Source: Sphingomonas sp.
GTDB lineage: Bacteria > Pseudomonadota > Alphaproteobacteria > Sphingomonadales > Sphingomonadaceae
DNA: 64,000 nucleotides
Reading direction: 5' to 3'
NCBI RefSeq assembly: GCF_017745215.1
Contig: NZ_JAGHZV010000002.1
Location: 62,001 to 126,000 of the forward strand
Below are positions 16,127-24,434 of this stretch, one piece after another. The translations under genes and the position numbers were made by a program. The first letter of the stretch is position 1, and the number at the start of each line of letters is the position of its first letter. The notes below the pieces were generated by a model. It searched no databases and was not told where the DNA came from. It was given only the letters and a program-made list of their open reading frames with translations.

Positions 16127-18844
16127 ATGAAAGCCTCTATGATGCTGGCCGCAGTCGCGGCACCGGCGCTCGTGATCGCGCTGGCGGTGCCCGCGCATGC
16201 GCAAGGCACTGCCCCTGACGCTTCGGCGCAGGACGACCAGGCCCCCAGCAACGACGAGATCGTGGTGACCGCGCAGGGCCGCGCGCAGGTGCTCGCCGAC
16301 GTGCCGCTCGCGGTCTCGGCAGTAAGCGAGCAACAGCTCTCGCTCACCGGCGCGAGCGACATCCGCCAGCTCAACCAGCTCGCGCCGTCGCTGCTCGTCT
16401 CCTCGACCGGCAGCGAAGCCAATGGCTCCGCCCGCATCCGCGGCATCGGCACGGTGGGCGACAACCCCGGCCTCGAAAGCTCGGTCGCGGTGTTCATCGA
16501 CGGCGTCTACCGCTCGCGCTCGGGCATTGGGCTGAGCGAACTGGGCGAGATCGAGCGCGTCGAAGTGCTGCGCGGGCCGCAGGGCACGCTGTTCGGCCGC
16601 AACGCCTCGGCGGGCATCCTCAACATCGTTTCGAAGAAGCCGTCGTTCGAGTTCGGCGGCAACGTCGAGGCGACCTATGGCAATTACGACTATATCCGCC
16701 TGGCCGGCGCGGTGAACGTGCCGCTGGGGGAGACGGTCGCGGGCCGCGTCGACGCCACCTTCGTGCGCCGCGACGGCTTCTACCACGACGTCACCAACGA
16801 CACCGACATCAACGACCGCAACCGCTATTTCGTCCGCGCGCAATTGCTGTTCGAGCCGAACAGCGACCTGAGCGTGCGGATCATCGGCGACTATACGCAC
16901 CGCGACGAGACCTGCTGCGGCGCGACCTTCGTCGACAATTCGGTCAACCCCTATATCGGCAACCTCAACGAGGTCGCCTCGCCGATCTCGTCGACGACGG
17001 GCAACAACATCGTCAACGTGCTGCGCGACCTCGGCCAGCCGCTTGCCGCGCTGCACCAGGGCTATGACCGCACGCTCTACGTGTCGAAGGGCCGCAGCTA
17101 CGACGGCGTGACCGAGGACAAGGGGATCTCGGCCGAGGTCGACTGGAACATCGGCGGCGCGAACCTGACGTCGATCACCGCCTACCGCGACTATGACAGC
17201 GACCAGGGATCGGACACCGACTATTCTGCGGTCGACATCCTCTACCGCAAGGCCGACGGCAATTCGGCGCGGCGCTTCAAGACGTTCAGCCAGGAACTCC
17301 GCCTCCAGGGCACGACCTTCGGCGACAAGCTCGACTGGCTGGTCGGCGCCTATTACGCCAACGAGGACCTGACGGTCACCGACAATTTGCGCTTCGGCAC
17401 GCAATATGGCCGGTTCGCGACGTGCCGCATCGTCTCGGGCGGCGGCCTCGCGGCGCTCTATTCACCGACCTCGGCAGGCTGCCTCGCGGCGCGACCGGCG
17501 CTGTTCGGCGCGGCGACGGCGCTGGTCTATAACGGCTTCGACACGCTCGACGGCGTCAACGACAAGGGCTCGACGCTCGACGTCTACAAGCAGAACAGCC
17601 GCAACTATGCGTTCTTCACGCACAACATCTTCCATGTGACGAGCAACGTCGATCTTACCGTGGGCGTGCGCTACACCAACGAGCGCAAGAAGTTCAACGC
17701 GACCTTCGGCAACGACAACACCGCCTGCGTCGCGCTGCAGAATTCGCTGGGCAGCTTCCTCACCAACGCGCAACTCGGGGCGGTGGCCGGCGGCCTGATC
17801 GGCCTGGGCTGCCAGGGCAACGCCACCTCGGAGCTCAACGGCGTCTCGATCCACGACCAGCGCAGCGAGCACAAGTTCACCGGCACCGGCATCCTCTCGT
17901 TCAAGCCGACCGACGACCTGATGCTCTACGGCAGCTGGTCGCGCGGCTACAAGGCGGGCGGGTTCAACCTCGATCGCTCGGCGCTCAAGTCGCCGCTGGT
18001 CTCGTTCGCGTCGGTGGGCGGAGCGCAGGCGGTGGTGAAGAACCTCCAGTTCGATCCGGAGATCGTCACCTCGATCGAGTTCGGCGCCAAATATTCGCGC
18101 GGGCCGCTCAACATCTCGGTCGCGGCGTTCCAGGAGGATTTCCGTAACTTCCAGCTCAACACCTTCAACGGCAGCGTGTTCATCGTCCAGACGATCAACG
18201 GCTGCACGTCGAGCCTGAACGGCGCCGACCGCGACACCAGCGCGGCCACCGGCGCGTGCGCGGCGGGCGACGTCGGCTGGGGCGTGCGCTCGCGCGGCGT
18301 CGAGGTCGAGGCGAGCCTGGTCCCCGCGCGCGACTTCCGCGTGAACCTGGGCCTGACCTATTCGAACACGCGCTACCGCGACGATCTCGTCGGCAACAAG
18401 TCGGGCGCCGCGCTCGATCCGGCGCTGCGCAAGCTGCCGGGCGACAATCTGTCGAACGCGCCCGAAGTGGTGGTGACCGCGTCGGCGGCGTGGACGCCCG
18501 AGCTCGGCAGCTCGGGGCTCTCGGGGCTGTTCTACGTCGATAGCCGCCTGACCGACGACTATAACACCGGCTCGGACCTGTTCCCGCAGAAGGAGCAGGA
18601 CAGCTATGTGCTGGTCAACGGCCGCATCGGCATCCGCGGGCCCGATCAGAAATGGGCGGTGGAGTTCTGGGCGCAGAACCTGTTCAACAAGGATTATGCC
18701 CAGGTGGCGTTCAACACGCCCTTCCAGGCGGGCACCACCGCGGCGCCCTTCACCGACCCGCAATATCCGGGCGGGCGCCAGCTTTTCTCGCAATATCTCG
18801 CCGAGCCGAGAACCTATGGCATCACGGGGCGTTTCCGCTTCTGA
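16127..18844 (+). CDS. TonB-dependent outer-membrane receptor
   Basis: A 905-residue outer-membrane transporter powered by TonB-ExbBD. A signal peptide ends at AVPAHAQ; the TonB box is DEIVVTAQ (about residues 44-51). The plug domain follows (DVPLAVSAVSEQQL, then RIRGIGTVGDNPG, then VEVLRGPQGTLFGRNASAG), then a long barrel ending in the terminal aromatic motif RTYGITGRFRF. Several cysteines (TCCGA and others) suggest surface-loop disulfides. ATG 16127 is preferred because GGGAG sits eight bases upstream; in-frame ATGs at 16085 and 16109 precede it. The LacI-type operator upstream points to control by a carbohydrate-responsive repressor, but the substrate cannot be read from the protein. A strong terminator follows. 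Confidence 0.9.
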   Translation: MKASMMLAAVAAPALVIALAVPAHAQGTAPDASAQDDQAPSNDEIVVTAQGRAQVLADVPLAVSAVSEQQLSLTGASDIRQLNQLAPSLLVSSTGSEANGSARIRGIGTVGDNPGLESSVAVFIDGVYRSRSGIGLSELGEIERVEVLRGPQGTLFGRNASAGILNIVSKKPSFEFGGNVEATYGNYDYIRLAGAVNVPLGETVAGRVDATFVRRDGFYHDVTNDTDINDRNRYFVRAQLLFEPNSDLSVRIIGDYTHRDETCCGATFVDNSVNPYIGNLNEVASPISSTTGNNIVNVLRDLGQPLAALHQGYDRTLYVSKGRSYDGVTEDKGISAEVDWNIGGANLTSITAYRDYDSDQGSDTDYSAVDILYRKADGNSARRFKTFSQELRLQGTTFGDKLDWLVGAYYANEDLTVTDNLRFGTQYGRFATCRIVSGGGLAALYSPTSAGCLAARPALFGAATALVYNGFDTLDGVNDKGSTLDVYKQNSRNYAFFTHNIFHVTSNVDLTVGVRYTNERKKFNATFGNDNTACVALQNSLGSFLTNAQLGAVAGGLIGLGCQGNATSELNGVSIHDQRSEHKFTGTGILSFKPTDDLMLYGSWSRGYKAGGFNLDRSALKSPLVSFASVGGAQAVVKNLQFDPEIVTSIEFGAKYSRGPLNISVAAFQEDFRNFQLNTFNGSVFIVQTINGCTSSLNGADRDTSAATGACAAGDVGWGVRSRGVEVEASLVPARDFRVNLGLTYSNTRYRDDLVGNKSGAALDPALRKLPGDNLSNAPEVVVTASAAWTPELGSSGLSGLFYVDSRLTDDYNTGSDLFPQKEQDSYVLVNGRIGIRGPDQKWAVEFWAQNLFNKDYAQVAFNTPFQAGTTAAPFTDPQYPGGRQLFSQYLAEPRTYGITGRFRF

Positions 18845-18863
18845 TGGGATAACAGGCAGGGTG

Positions 18864-18900
18864 ACGGGCCCGCGGGAAACCGCGGGCCCGTTTCGTTTTG
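18864..18900 (+). terminator. Rho-independent terminator after the TonB-dependent receptor
   Basis: A perfect 12-base stem (ACGGGCCCGCGG paired with CCGCGGGCCCGT) with a GAAA tetraloop at 18876-18879 is followed by TTCGTTTT. It starts 20 bases after the receptor stop codon and is the clearest intrinsic terminator in the window. Confidence 0.92.
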
Positions 18901-18924
18901 GGGTGGCAAGCCTTCCCCTTTCAG

Positions 18925-19008
18925 CCGTCATCCCGGCGAAAGCCGGGACCCAGGGTTACGAAGGTCGTCGCTCGATGCCCTGGGTCCCGGCTTTCGCGGG
19001 GATGACGG
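18925..19008. repeat. Dispersed extragenic palindrome, copy D
   Basis: Arms beginning CCGTCATCCCGGCGAAAGCC and ending CTTTCGCGGGGATGACGG; the right arm carries a change in the core. The loop contains GGTCGTCGCTCG, the reverse complement of the loop motif in copies E, F and I, so this copy is in the opposite orientation. It lies between the convergent receptor and barstar-like genes. Confidence 0.92.
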
Positions 19009-19014
19009 GGATGG

Positions 19015-19332
19015 TTATTTGAAAATGACCCCGAGCCACTCGGCGCCACGCCTCTCCTCCCGCGCGGCCTCGACGAGATATGCCAGGATGCTTTCGATCC
19101 CTCGCCGAAGCCCCGGCTCCAACGCCGCGCCGTTGCGGACCACCAGTGCGAACGGCGGCTCGACGGCGTTGATCCCACCGAAGACGATCGAGTCGATGAG
19201 GGCGTCGACGCTCCGTCCATGCCAGTCCGGTGCGCCGAGCGCCGAGAGGAATGCGCCGTAGAAATCGTCCTCGGATTCCCAGCCGGCCGCGTCGAACGCG
19301 ATTCGCCGGGTCGCGGCAGCCGGCTTGCTCAG
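19015..19332 (-). CDS. Barstar-family protein, apparent CTG start
   Basis: Barstars are small cytoplasmic inhibitors that plug the active site of barnase-type ribonucleases. This 105-residue reading frame has the family pattern DDFYGAFLSALGAPDWHGRS followed by DALIDSIVFGGINAVEPPF and a C-terminal helix. No ATG, GTG or TTG occurs in frame within a sensible distance of the domain; the best start is CTG at 19332, eight bases after AAGGGA and overlapping the slt stop codon as CTGA. No barnase-like gene is seen nearby, so the partner is either elsewhere or the protein has another role. The start codon is the weak point. Confidence 0.72.
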   Translation of the reverse strand: MSKPAAATRRIAFDAAGWESEDDFYGAFLSALGAPDWHGRSVDALIDSIVFGGINAVEPPFALVVRNGAALEPGLRRGIESILAYLVEAAREERRGAEWLGVIFK

Positions 19333-21344
19333 CCCGGCCGTCCCTTGCCCAGGTACCAGCTCAGGTTCGCCGGCCCGCGGCTGCGCGCATGCTCGGGGTT
19401 GAGCAGGTCGTAGACCACGGCGTTCTCCAGCACGCGCTGGACGTAGTTCTTGGTCTCGAAGATCGGGATGTTCTCGACCCACTGGACCACGTCGGTCCCG
19501 CCGGTGCGCGGATCGCCATAGGCGGCGAGCCATTTGTTCACATTGCCAGGGCCCGCGTTGTACGCCGCGATCGCCAGCGGGTAGCTGCCGTAGAGCCCGA
19601 ACATCCGCTTGAAATAGCTCGAGCCGAGCTGGATGTTGTAGTCGGTGTCGCGCGTCAGCGAGTCCCGGTCATAGGCGAGGCCGAGCCTGCCCGAGACTTC
19701 GCGCGCGGTGCCCGGCATCAGCTGCATCAGCCCACGCGCGCCGGCATGGCTCACCGCCGACCGGTCGAACATGCTCTCCTGGCGCGCGATCGCGTGGATC
19801 ATCGTCCAGTAATCCTGCTGTTCCGCGGGCACGCGCACCGAAGGGTAGCCCGCCGCGGTATAGTCCGAGAGGCCGTTCTCGAGCGCGCTGCGGCCGACCA
19901 TCACCCCCAGGTCGGGTCGGCCGATCACGCGGCTCAGCTCAGCGGCGAGGATATGGTCGGTGTCGCTGGTCGCGTCCTTGGCGACCTGGCGGATGAACAG
20001 GCCCTGGTCGTCATATTGCCCGAGCGTGCCCAGCAGCTGCGCCGCGCGGACCACCTCGCGCTTGTAGAAGGCGTCGCGCACCGCGGGGTCGCTCACCCGC
20101 GCGTTGAAGTCCGGCGGACGGCGCAGCGAGCGGCCGAGGTGCTCGACGGCGAGCTGGCCGTAGTAGAGGTCGGGATAGCCCGCCGCCTTCTCGAAATAGG
20201 CGTTGGCATCGGCGGTGAGCCCGGCGCGCTCCATCGCGCGGCCGGCCCAGTAGAAGCCCTTCGACTGGGTCTGCGGAGTCTTCGAGCCATGCGCATAGCG
20301 GTCGAACATCCCCGCCGCGTCGCGCGCGCGGCCGAGCTGGTTGAGCGCCGCCTGGCCGGCGAGCCAGACGAGGCTCGTATAGTCGTCGCGCTCCCCATAG
20401 GGGCGGTCGCTGACGTCGGTGCCGGCGGGATAGGCGTCGTCGACTTGGCTCGCGATGCGGTAGGCGAGGTCGTACTGCCCGTCCGCCGCGGCGCCGCGCG
20501 CGCCCGCGAGCAGCGCTTCATACCATTTCTCGACGCTTGCCGGCCGCCGCGCGAGCTGGCGCGCCTGAGCGAGATAGGCACGCGCCGCGGGGCTCTGTCC
20601 GCTGTCGCGCAGCCACATTGCGCGGTCGGCGATGAAGCCGGGGTCGCTGCGCCCCTCGGCGAGTACCGCGGCGCCCTTCTCGGCGGCGTCGGCCGCCTTG
20701 GTACGGAACGCGAGCCGCGCCTCGAACACCGGGCGGCGCGCGGCCGAGACGAAGGAGAGCTGGCGCTGCGCGGTCGAGATGGCGTTCTGCCACAACAGCA
20801 TGTCCATTCGCGCGTCATGGTCGTCGGCCGAGAGCGAGCCCGAGAAGGCGCCGATCAGCTTGGTCTCGTCGGCCGGCCGCAGCAGCCCGGCGCGCCACGC
20901 CTGCCGCGCCTGCTCGCCCGCGTCGCCCATCCGCCCCGCGGCGGCGAGCGCCTCGGCATAGCGGAGGTTGCCCGCGGGGGTCAGCGGCGGGAAGCGCTCG
21001 AAATAGCGGATGGTGAGCCCCGGCGCCCAGGTGCCGCTCTCGAGCCCCGTCTCGGCGGCGGCGCGGCGGCTGATCTCGCCCGGCCAGCCGGGATGGAGCA
21101 GCAGGAAATTGGCATAGTCGGAGAAGGGCAGGTTGTCCGACTGCTGGAGCCGCTTCCATTCGGTGAGCGCGCCCTGCAATTGGTCCTGCTGGATATAGCC
21201 CGGCGCCGACTGCGGCAGCCCCTGCTCGATGGCGCTGCGATACCATTGGACCTGCTGCTGCGCCATTTGCGACGTGGCGGCGATCCCGGCCACGCCGACA
21301 AAAAGCACAGCGCTCTTGAATCCAGAGGCCATCATGCTGGACAT
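19329..21344 (-). CDS. slt: Soluble lytic murein transglycosylase
   Basis: A 671-residue periplasmic enzyme that cleaves the MurNAc-GlcNAc bond of peptidoglycan to give 1,6-anhydro products. An N-terminal signal or anchor segment (SGFKSAVLFVGVAGIAATS) precedes about 450 residues of helical superhelix repeats as in Slt70, then the catalytic SLT domain: AIARQESMFDRSAVSHAGA carries the catalytic Glu, followed by GLMQLMPGTA and AIAAYNAGPGNVNKWL. Three ATGs (21344, 21335, 21332) are close together; the first is used here. It is divergent from dapA with 63 bases between starts, and its stop overlaps the barstar-like gene. ampG further along the window imports the products of such enzymes. Confidence 0.92.
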   Translation of the reverse strand: MSSMMASGFKSAVLFVGVAGIAATSQMAQQQVQWYRSAIEQGLPQSAPGYIQQDQLQGALTEWKRLQQSDNLPFSDYANFLLLHPGWPGEISRRAAAETGLESGTWAPGLTIRYFERFPPLTPAGNLRYAEALAAAGRMGDAGEQARQAWRAGLLRPADETKLIGAFSGSLSADDHDARMDMLLWQNAISTAQRQLSFVSAARRPVFEARLAFRTKAADAAEKGAAVLAEGRSDPGFIADRAMWLRDSGQSPAARAYLAQARQLARRPASVEKWYEALLAGARGAAADGQYDLAYRIASQVDDAYPAGTDVSDRPYGERDDYTSLVWLAGQAALNQLGRARDAAGMFDRYAHGSKTPQTQSKGFYWAGRAMERAGLTADANAYFEKAAGYPDLYYGQLAVEHLGRSLRRPPDFNARVSDPAVRDAFYKREVVRAAQLLGTLGQYDDQGLFIRQVAKDATSDTDHILAAELSRVIGRPDLGVMVGRSALENGLSDYTAAGYPSVRVPAEQQDYWTMIHAIARQESMFDRSAVSHAGARGLMQLMPGTAREVSGRLGLAYDRDSLTRDTDYNIQLGSSYFKRMFGLYGSYPLAIAAYNAGPGNVNKWLAAYGDPRTGGTDVVQWVENIPIFETKNYVQRVLENAVVYDLLNPEHARSRGPANLSWYLGKGRPG

Positions 21345-21407
21345 GATACGGATTCGCCCCCTATCTGCCAGTCCCGATTTTCACGGATTAAGGACTTTTT
21401 CGGGACC

Positions 21408-22289
21408 ATGTTCTCGGGCTCTATCCCTGCGCTCGTCACGCCCTTCCGAGGCGGCGATTTCGCCGAAGAGGATTATCGCGACTTCGTTGAATGGCAGCTG
21501 ACCGAAGGATCGTCGGCGGTCGTTCCCTGCGGCACCACCGGCGAATCGGCGACGCTGACCAAAGACGAGCATTTCGAGGCGGTCCGCGTCTGCGTCGACC
21601 AGGTCGCTGGCCGTGTGCCGGTGATCGCGGGCGCGGGCTCGAACGACACGCGCGTCGCGATCGGCAACGTCCAGGCCTCGAAGGCCGCCGGCGCCGATGC
21701 GGTGCTGATGGTCCCGCCCTATTACAACCGTCCCGGCCAGGAAGGCATCTTCCAGCATTTCGCGGCGGTGGCGGAACAGTGCGAGCTGCCGATCGTGCTG
21801 TATAATGTCCCCGCGCGCACGGTGACCGACATCGCCACCGAGACGATGGCGCGATTGGTCGAGGCGTTCCCGGGCAAGTTCGTCGGCGTGAAGGACGCGA
21901 CGGGCAACCTCGCGCGCGTCTCGATGCAGCGCGCGGCGTGCGGGGCGGATTTTGCGCAGATCAGCGGCAACGACGACCTCTGTCTCGGCTTCATGGCGAT
22001 GGGCGGAGTGGGCTGCATCTCGGTGACCGCCAACGTCGCGCCGCGGCTGTGCGCCGACTTCCAGGCGGCGTGCCTCGGCGGCGACTATGCCAAGGCGCTG
22101 GCGTTGCAGGACAAGCTGTTCCCGCTGCACTGCGCGCTGTTCGCCGATGCGTCGCCGGGGCCGGTGAAATACGCTGTCTCGCGCGTCCGCGCGGGTTTCC
22201 CGGCCGAACTGCGCCTGCCGATGGTCGAGCCGCACGACGCCTGCCGCGCGCAGGTCGACGCGGCGCTGGCGCATGCCGGGCTTATCTGA
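21408..22289 (+). CDS. dapA: 4-hydroxy-tetrahydrodipicolinate synthase
   Basis: DapA condenses pyruvate with aspartate semialdehyde, the first committed step to diaminopimelate and lysine. The 293-residue barrel has CGTTGESATL (residues 41-50) with the catalytic Thr pair, Tyr132 and Arg137 in LYNVPART, and the Schiff-base Lys162 in GVKDATGN. The ATG at 21408 begins the family-typical MFSGSIPALVTPF. An AAGGA lies 13 bases upstream. It is divergent from slt; both act on cell-wall metabolism. Confidence 0.96.
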   Translation: MFSGSIPALVTPFRGGDFAEEDYRDFVEWQLTEGSSAVVPCGTTGESATLTKDEHFEAVRVCVDQVAGRVPVIAGAGSNDTRVAIGNVQASKAAGADAVLMVPPYYNRPGQEGIFQHFAAVAEQCELPIVLYNVPARTVTDIATETMARLVEAFPGKFVGVKDATGNLARVSMQRAACGADFAQISGNDDLCLGFMAMGGVGCISVTANVAPRLCADFQAACLGGDYAKALALQDKLFPLHCALFADASPGPVKYAVSRVRAGFPAELRLPMVEPHDACRAQVDAALAHAGLI

Positions 22290-22295
22290 CTCGGC

Positions 22296-23135
22296 TCAAC
22301 CCGCCACGAACAGCGTCAGCGCGATCCCGACGAACAGTCCGCAGAGGATCTTGTTCGCCTCCGACGCCCAGCGCTGGGCCCGTTCGTCGCGCGAGACGAA
22401 GACCGTCCCCGTCGCGATGAGGAACGCCAGCCCCATCAGCCCGAGCAGCGCCAGCATCGCGGTGAAGCGGGTCTGGCTTGGCGGCTTGGGCAGAGCCGGC
22501 GGCGCTGCGGCTGCTCGGGCCGGGCCGGTGAGGCTCGCCGGGATCAGCTTCACGGCAGGTGCCTCGTCGGGGAAATAGGCCGAGGGCGACGGCCTGGCCG
22601 CAGGCGTCGCGCCGTCGGCGGGCGGCGGCGCGACGCCGGCCGAGAGATATTGCTGCGCCTGGGAGAGCGTCTCGCGCAGGTTGTCGAGCTGCACGCCGGC
22701 CTGCTGCGCCTGGGGGTCGGCGATTCCCGAGAGCAGTGAGCGCGCCTGGCCCGCCTGCTGGTCGATCGTGCCGAGATAGCCCGAGAGCCGCAGCGTCACG
22801 GCATCGGCGCCGCTCGTCGGCGAGGCGGCGCGCAGCTCCTCGAGCTCGGCGATCGCCTGGTTGCGTTCCAGCAGCGCCTGGTCGCGCTCGGCCTGGATCG
22901 CGCGTGCGTCGAGCACGGTCTGGATCGCGCTCGCTGACTGGACTTCGGTCCGCGTGCGCTGGGCGTTGGTGAGCAGCAGCGCCGCGAGCAGCGCCAGCGC
23001 CCCCACCGCGATCCGCACCAGCTCCCACATCCGCGCGAGATCGGCGGGCGCCATCTCGGACAGCGCGTCGCCGCCGGGTGCGCCACTCGGCTGCACGACC
23101 GGCAACAGGTCCGCCTCGCGATCGACTTCGTCCAT
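22296..23135 (-). CDS. Hypothetical two-helix membrane protein
   Basis: A 279-residue protein that I cannot place in a family. It has a membrane helix at about residues 38-59 ([19 protein letters not shown]), a long central region with helical, coiled-coil-like heptads ([21 protein letters not shown]) and Pro/Ala-rich linker, and a second helix near residue 235 ([20 protein letters not shown]). Both ends would be cytoplasmic or both periplasmic. AGGA sits eight bases before ATG 23135. It converges on dapA with six bases between stops. Similar proteins are common beside smpB in sphingomonads as far as I recall, but without a known role. Confidence 0.6.
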   Translation of the reverse strand: MDEVDREADLLPVVQPSGAPGGDALSEMAPADLARMWELVRIAVGALALLAALLLTNAQRTRTEVQSASAIQTVLDARAIQAERDQALLERNQAIAELEELRAASPTSGADAVTLRLSGYLGTIDQQAGQARSLLSGIADPQAQQAGVQLDNLRETLSQAQQYLSAGVAPPPADGATPAARPSPSAYFPDEAPAVKLIPASLTGPARAAAAPPALPKPPSQTRFTAMLALLGLMGLAFLIATGTVFVSRDERAQRWASEANKILCGLFVGIALTLFVAG

Positions 23136-23170
23136 ATGCCCGTTCCTGTCCTCGCCTCGGCGACTTGTCA

Positions 23171-23251
23171 GAGCCTGTTCGGAAACGCGCGGAAGAGCGC
23201 GTTTCGAGACGGTGCCATGCGTCGTGAGGCGCATTTCCCGACAAGCTCCTA
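23171..23251. repeat. Imperfect long inverted repeat with inner hairpin
   Basis: Outer arms of about 20 bases (GAGCCTGTTCGGAAACGCGC against the complement of GCGCATTTCCCGACAAGCTC) pair imperfectly. Inside lies a perfect nine-base hairpin, GAAACGCGC and GCGCGTTTC at 23182-23205. It occupies most of the 175-base gap between the hypothetical membrane protein start and smpB. It is unrelated to the nine-copy palindrome and could be another repeat family or a regulatory structure. Confidence 0.5.
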
Positions 23252-23310
23252 GCACAGGCGCAGACAAGCGCCTTCCCCTTTGGCCTCCGCACGCCTATGT
23301 CGCGCGTCCC

Positions 23311-23793
23311 ATGGCTCGTCCACGCCCCTCCACCTTCGACAAGAAGAAGACCGTCGCCGAGAACCGGCGCGCGCGTTTCGATTATTTCATCGAGACGGTG
23401 TACGAAGCGGGCATCGCGCTTACCGGCACCGAAGTGAAATCGCTGCGCTTCGGCGAGGGCTCGATCGCCGAAGCCTATGCCGACGTGTCGAACGAGGAAG
23501 TGTGGCTGATCAACGCCAACATCCCCGAGTTCAGCCACGGCAACCGCTTCAACCACGATCCCAAGCGCGCCCGAAAGCTCTTGCTCCACGAGCGTGAGAT
23601 CAACAAGCTCCACGGCGCGGTGGCGCGCGAGGGCATGACGCTCGTCCCGCTCAGCATCTATTTCAACGGCCGCGGCCGCGCCAAGGTCGAGCTTGCGCTC
23701 GCCAAGGGCAAGAAGACGCACGACAAGCGCGAGACGATCAAGGAGCGCGACTGGAAGCGCGACCAGCAGCGCATCATGCGCGAGCGGGGCTGA
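23311..23793 (+). CDS. smpB: SsrA-binding protein
   Basis: SmpB binds tmRNA and brings it to stalled ribosomes for trans-translation. The 160-residue protein has the family core [30 protein letters not shown], the segment [19 protein letters not shown], and the basic C-terminal tail [17 protein letters not shown] that enters the mRNA path. Start and length are normal. The DUF2062 gene begins four bases after the stop, so the two are likely cotranscribed. Confidence 0.96.
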   Translation: MARPRPSTFDKKKTVAENRRARFDYFIETVYEAGIALTGTEVKSLRFGEGSIAEAYADVSNEEVWLINANIPEFSHGNRFNHDPKRARKLLLHEREINKLHGAVAREGMTLVPLSIYFNGRGRAKVELALAKGKKTHDKRETIKERDWKRDQQRIMRERG

Positions 23794-23797
23794 GAGC

Positions 23798-24319
23798 GTG
23801 GGGCGTTTCCGCCGCTGGCTCGACAAGGCGATCCCTTCGCGCGACTCCGTCGCCGGGAACCGCTGGCTGAGGCCCGTCGCGGACCGCGTGCTCCATTCGT
23901 CGCTTTGGCGTTTCACGCGTCGCTCGGTCCCGCGCGGAGTCGCGCTGGGAATGGTGACGGGGATCCTCGTGCCGATGGGGCAGATCCCCGCCTCCGCGAT
24001 CCTCGCGCTCCCCCTGCGCGCCAACATCCCCGCCGCGGCGGCGACGACCTTCGTCACCAATCCCTTCACCACCCCGCCGCTCTGGGTCGCGGCCTATTGG
24101 CTCGGTTGCTGGATGCTCGGCATCGACCCCGGCGGGTCCGAGGCGACCGCTGAGCGCGGCTGGGGCGAGTGGCTGTTCAACGACGCCGGGCCGGCGACGG
24201 CGACGGGGCTCGTCACCATCACCTTCGCGCTCACCGTGCTCGGCTATGCCGTGACCGCGCTCGCCTGGCGCTGGTGGATCGCGTCGAAGTGGAAGCGGCG
24301 GCGCAGGGCGCGCGGCTAG
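23798..24319 (+). CDS. DUF2062 membrane protein
   Basis: A 173-residue membrane protein with the DUF2062 pattern: SVPRGVALGMVTGILVPMGQIP (about residues 45-66), then LPLRANIPAAAATTFVTNPFT, and two or three hydrophobic helices. The biochemical role of DUF2062 is not established; some relatives are fused to glycosyltransferases. Start is read as GTG 23798, four bases after the smpB stop. The C-terminus is a short Arg/Lys-rich tail (KWKRRRRARG). Confidence 0.82.
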   Translation: MGRFRRWLDKAIPSRDSVAGNRWLRPVADRVLHSSLWRFTRRSVPRGVALGMVTGILVPMGQIPASAILALPLRANIPAAAATTFVTNPFTTPPLWVAAYWLGCWMLGIDPGGSEATAERGWGEWLFNDAGPATATGLVTITFALTVLGYAVTALAWRWWIASKWKRRRRARG

Positions 24320-24434
24320 CACCCCCCAGCTCGTCCCGCCGCCGGGGCGGTTCGTCCCTTGCCGGCCGCTTCGATTGACGGGTTCCCTCGCCGGGTTAAT
24401 ACCGCGCGCTTCGCCTTCCTTACGAGGAACACTC

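Noticed and set aside
19015..19332. A complete toxin-antitoxin pair with the barstar-like gene
   Set aside because: Neither neighbour (slt, or the TonB-dependent receptor on the other side) resembles a ribonuclease toxin.
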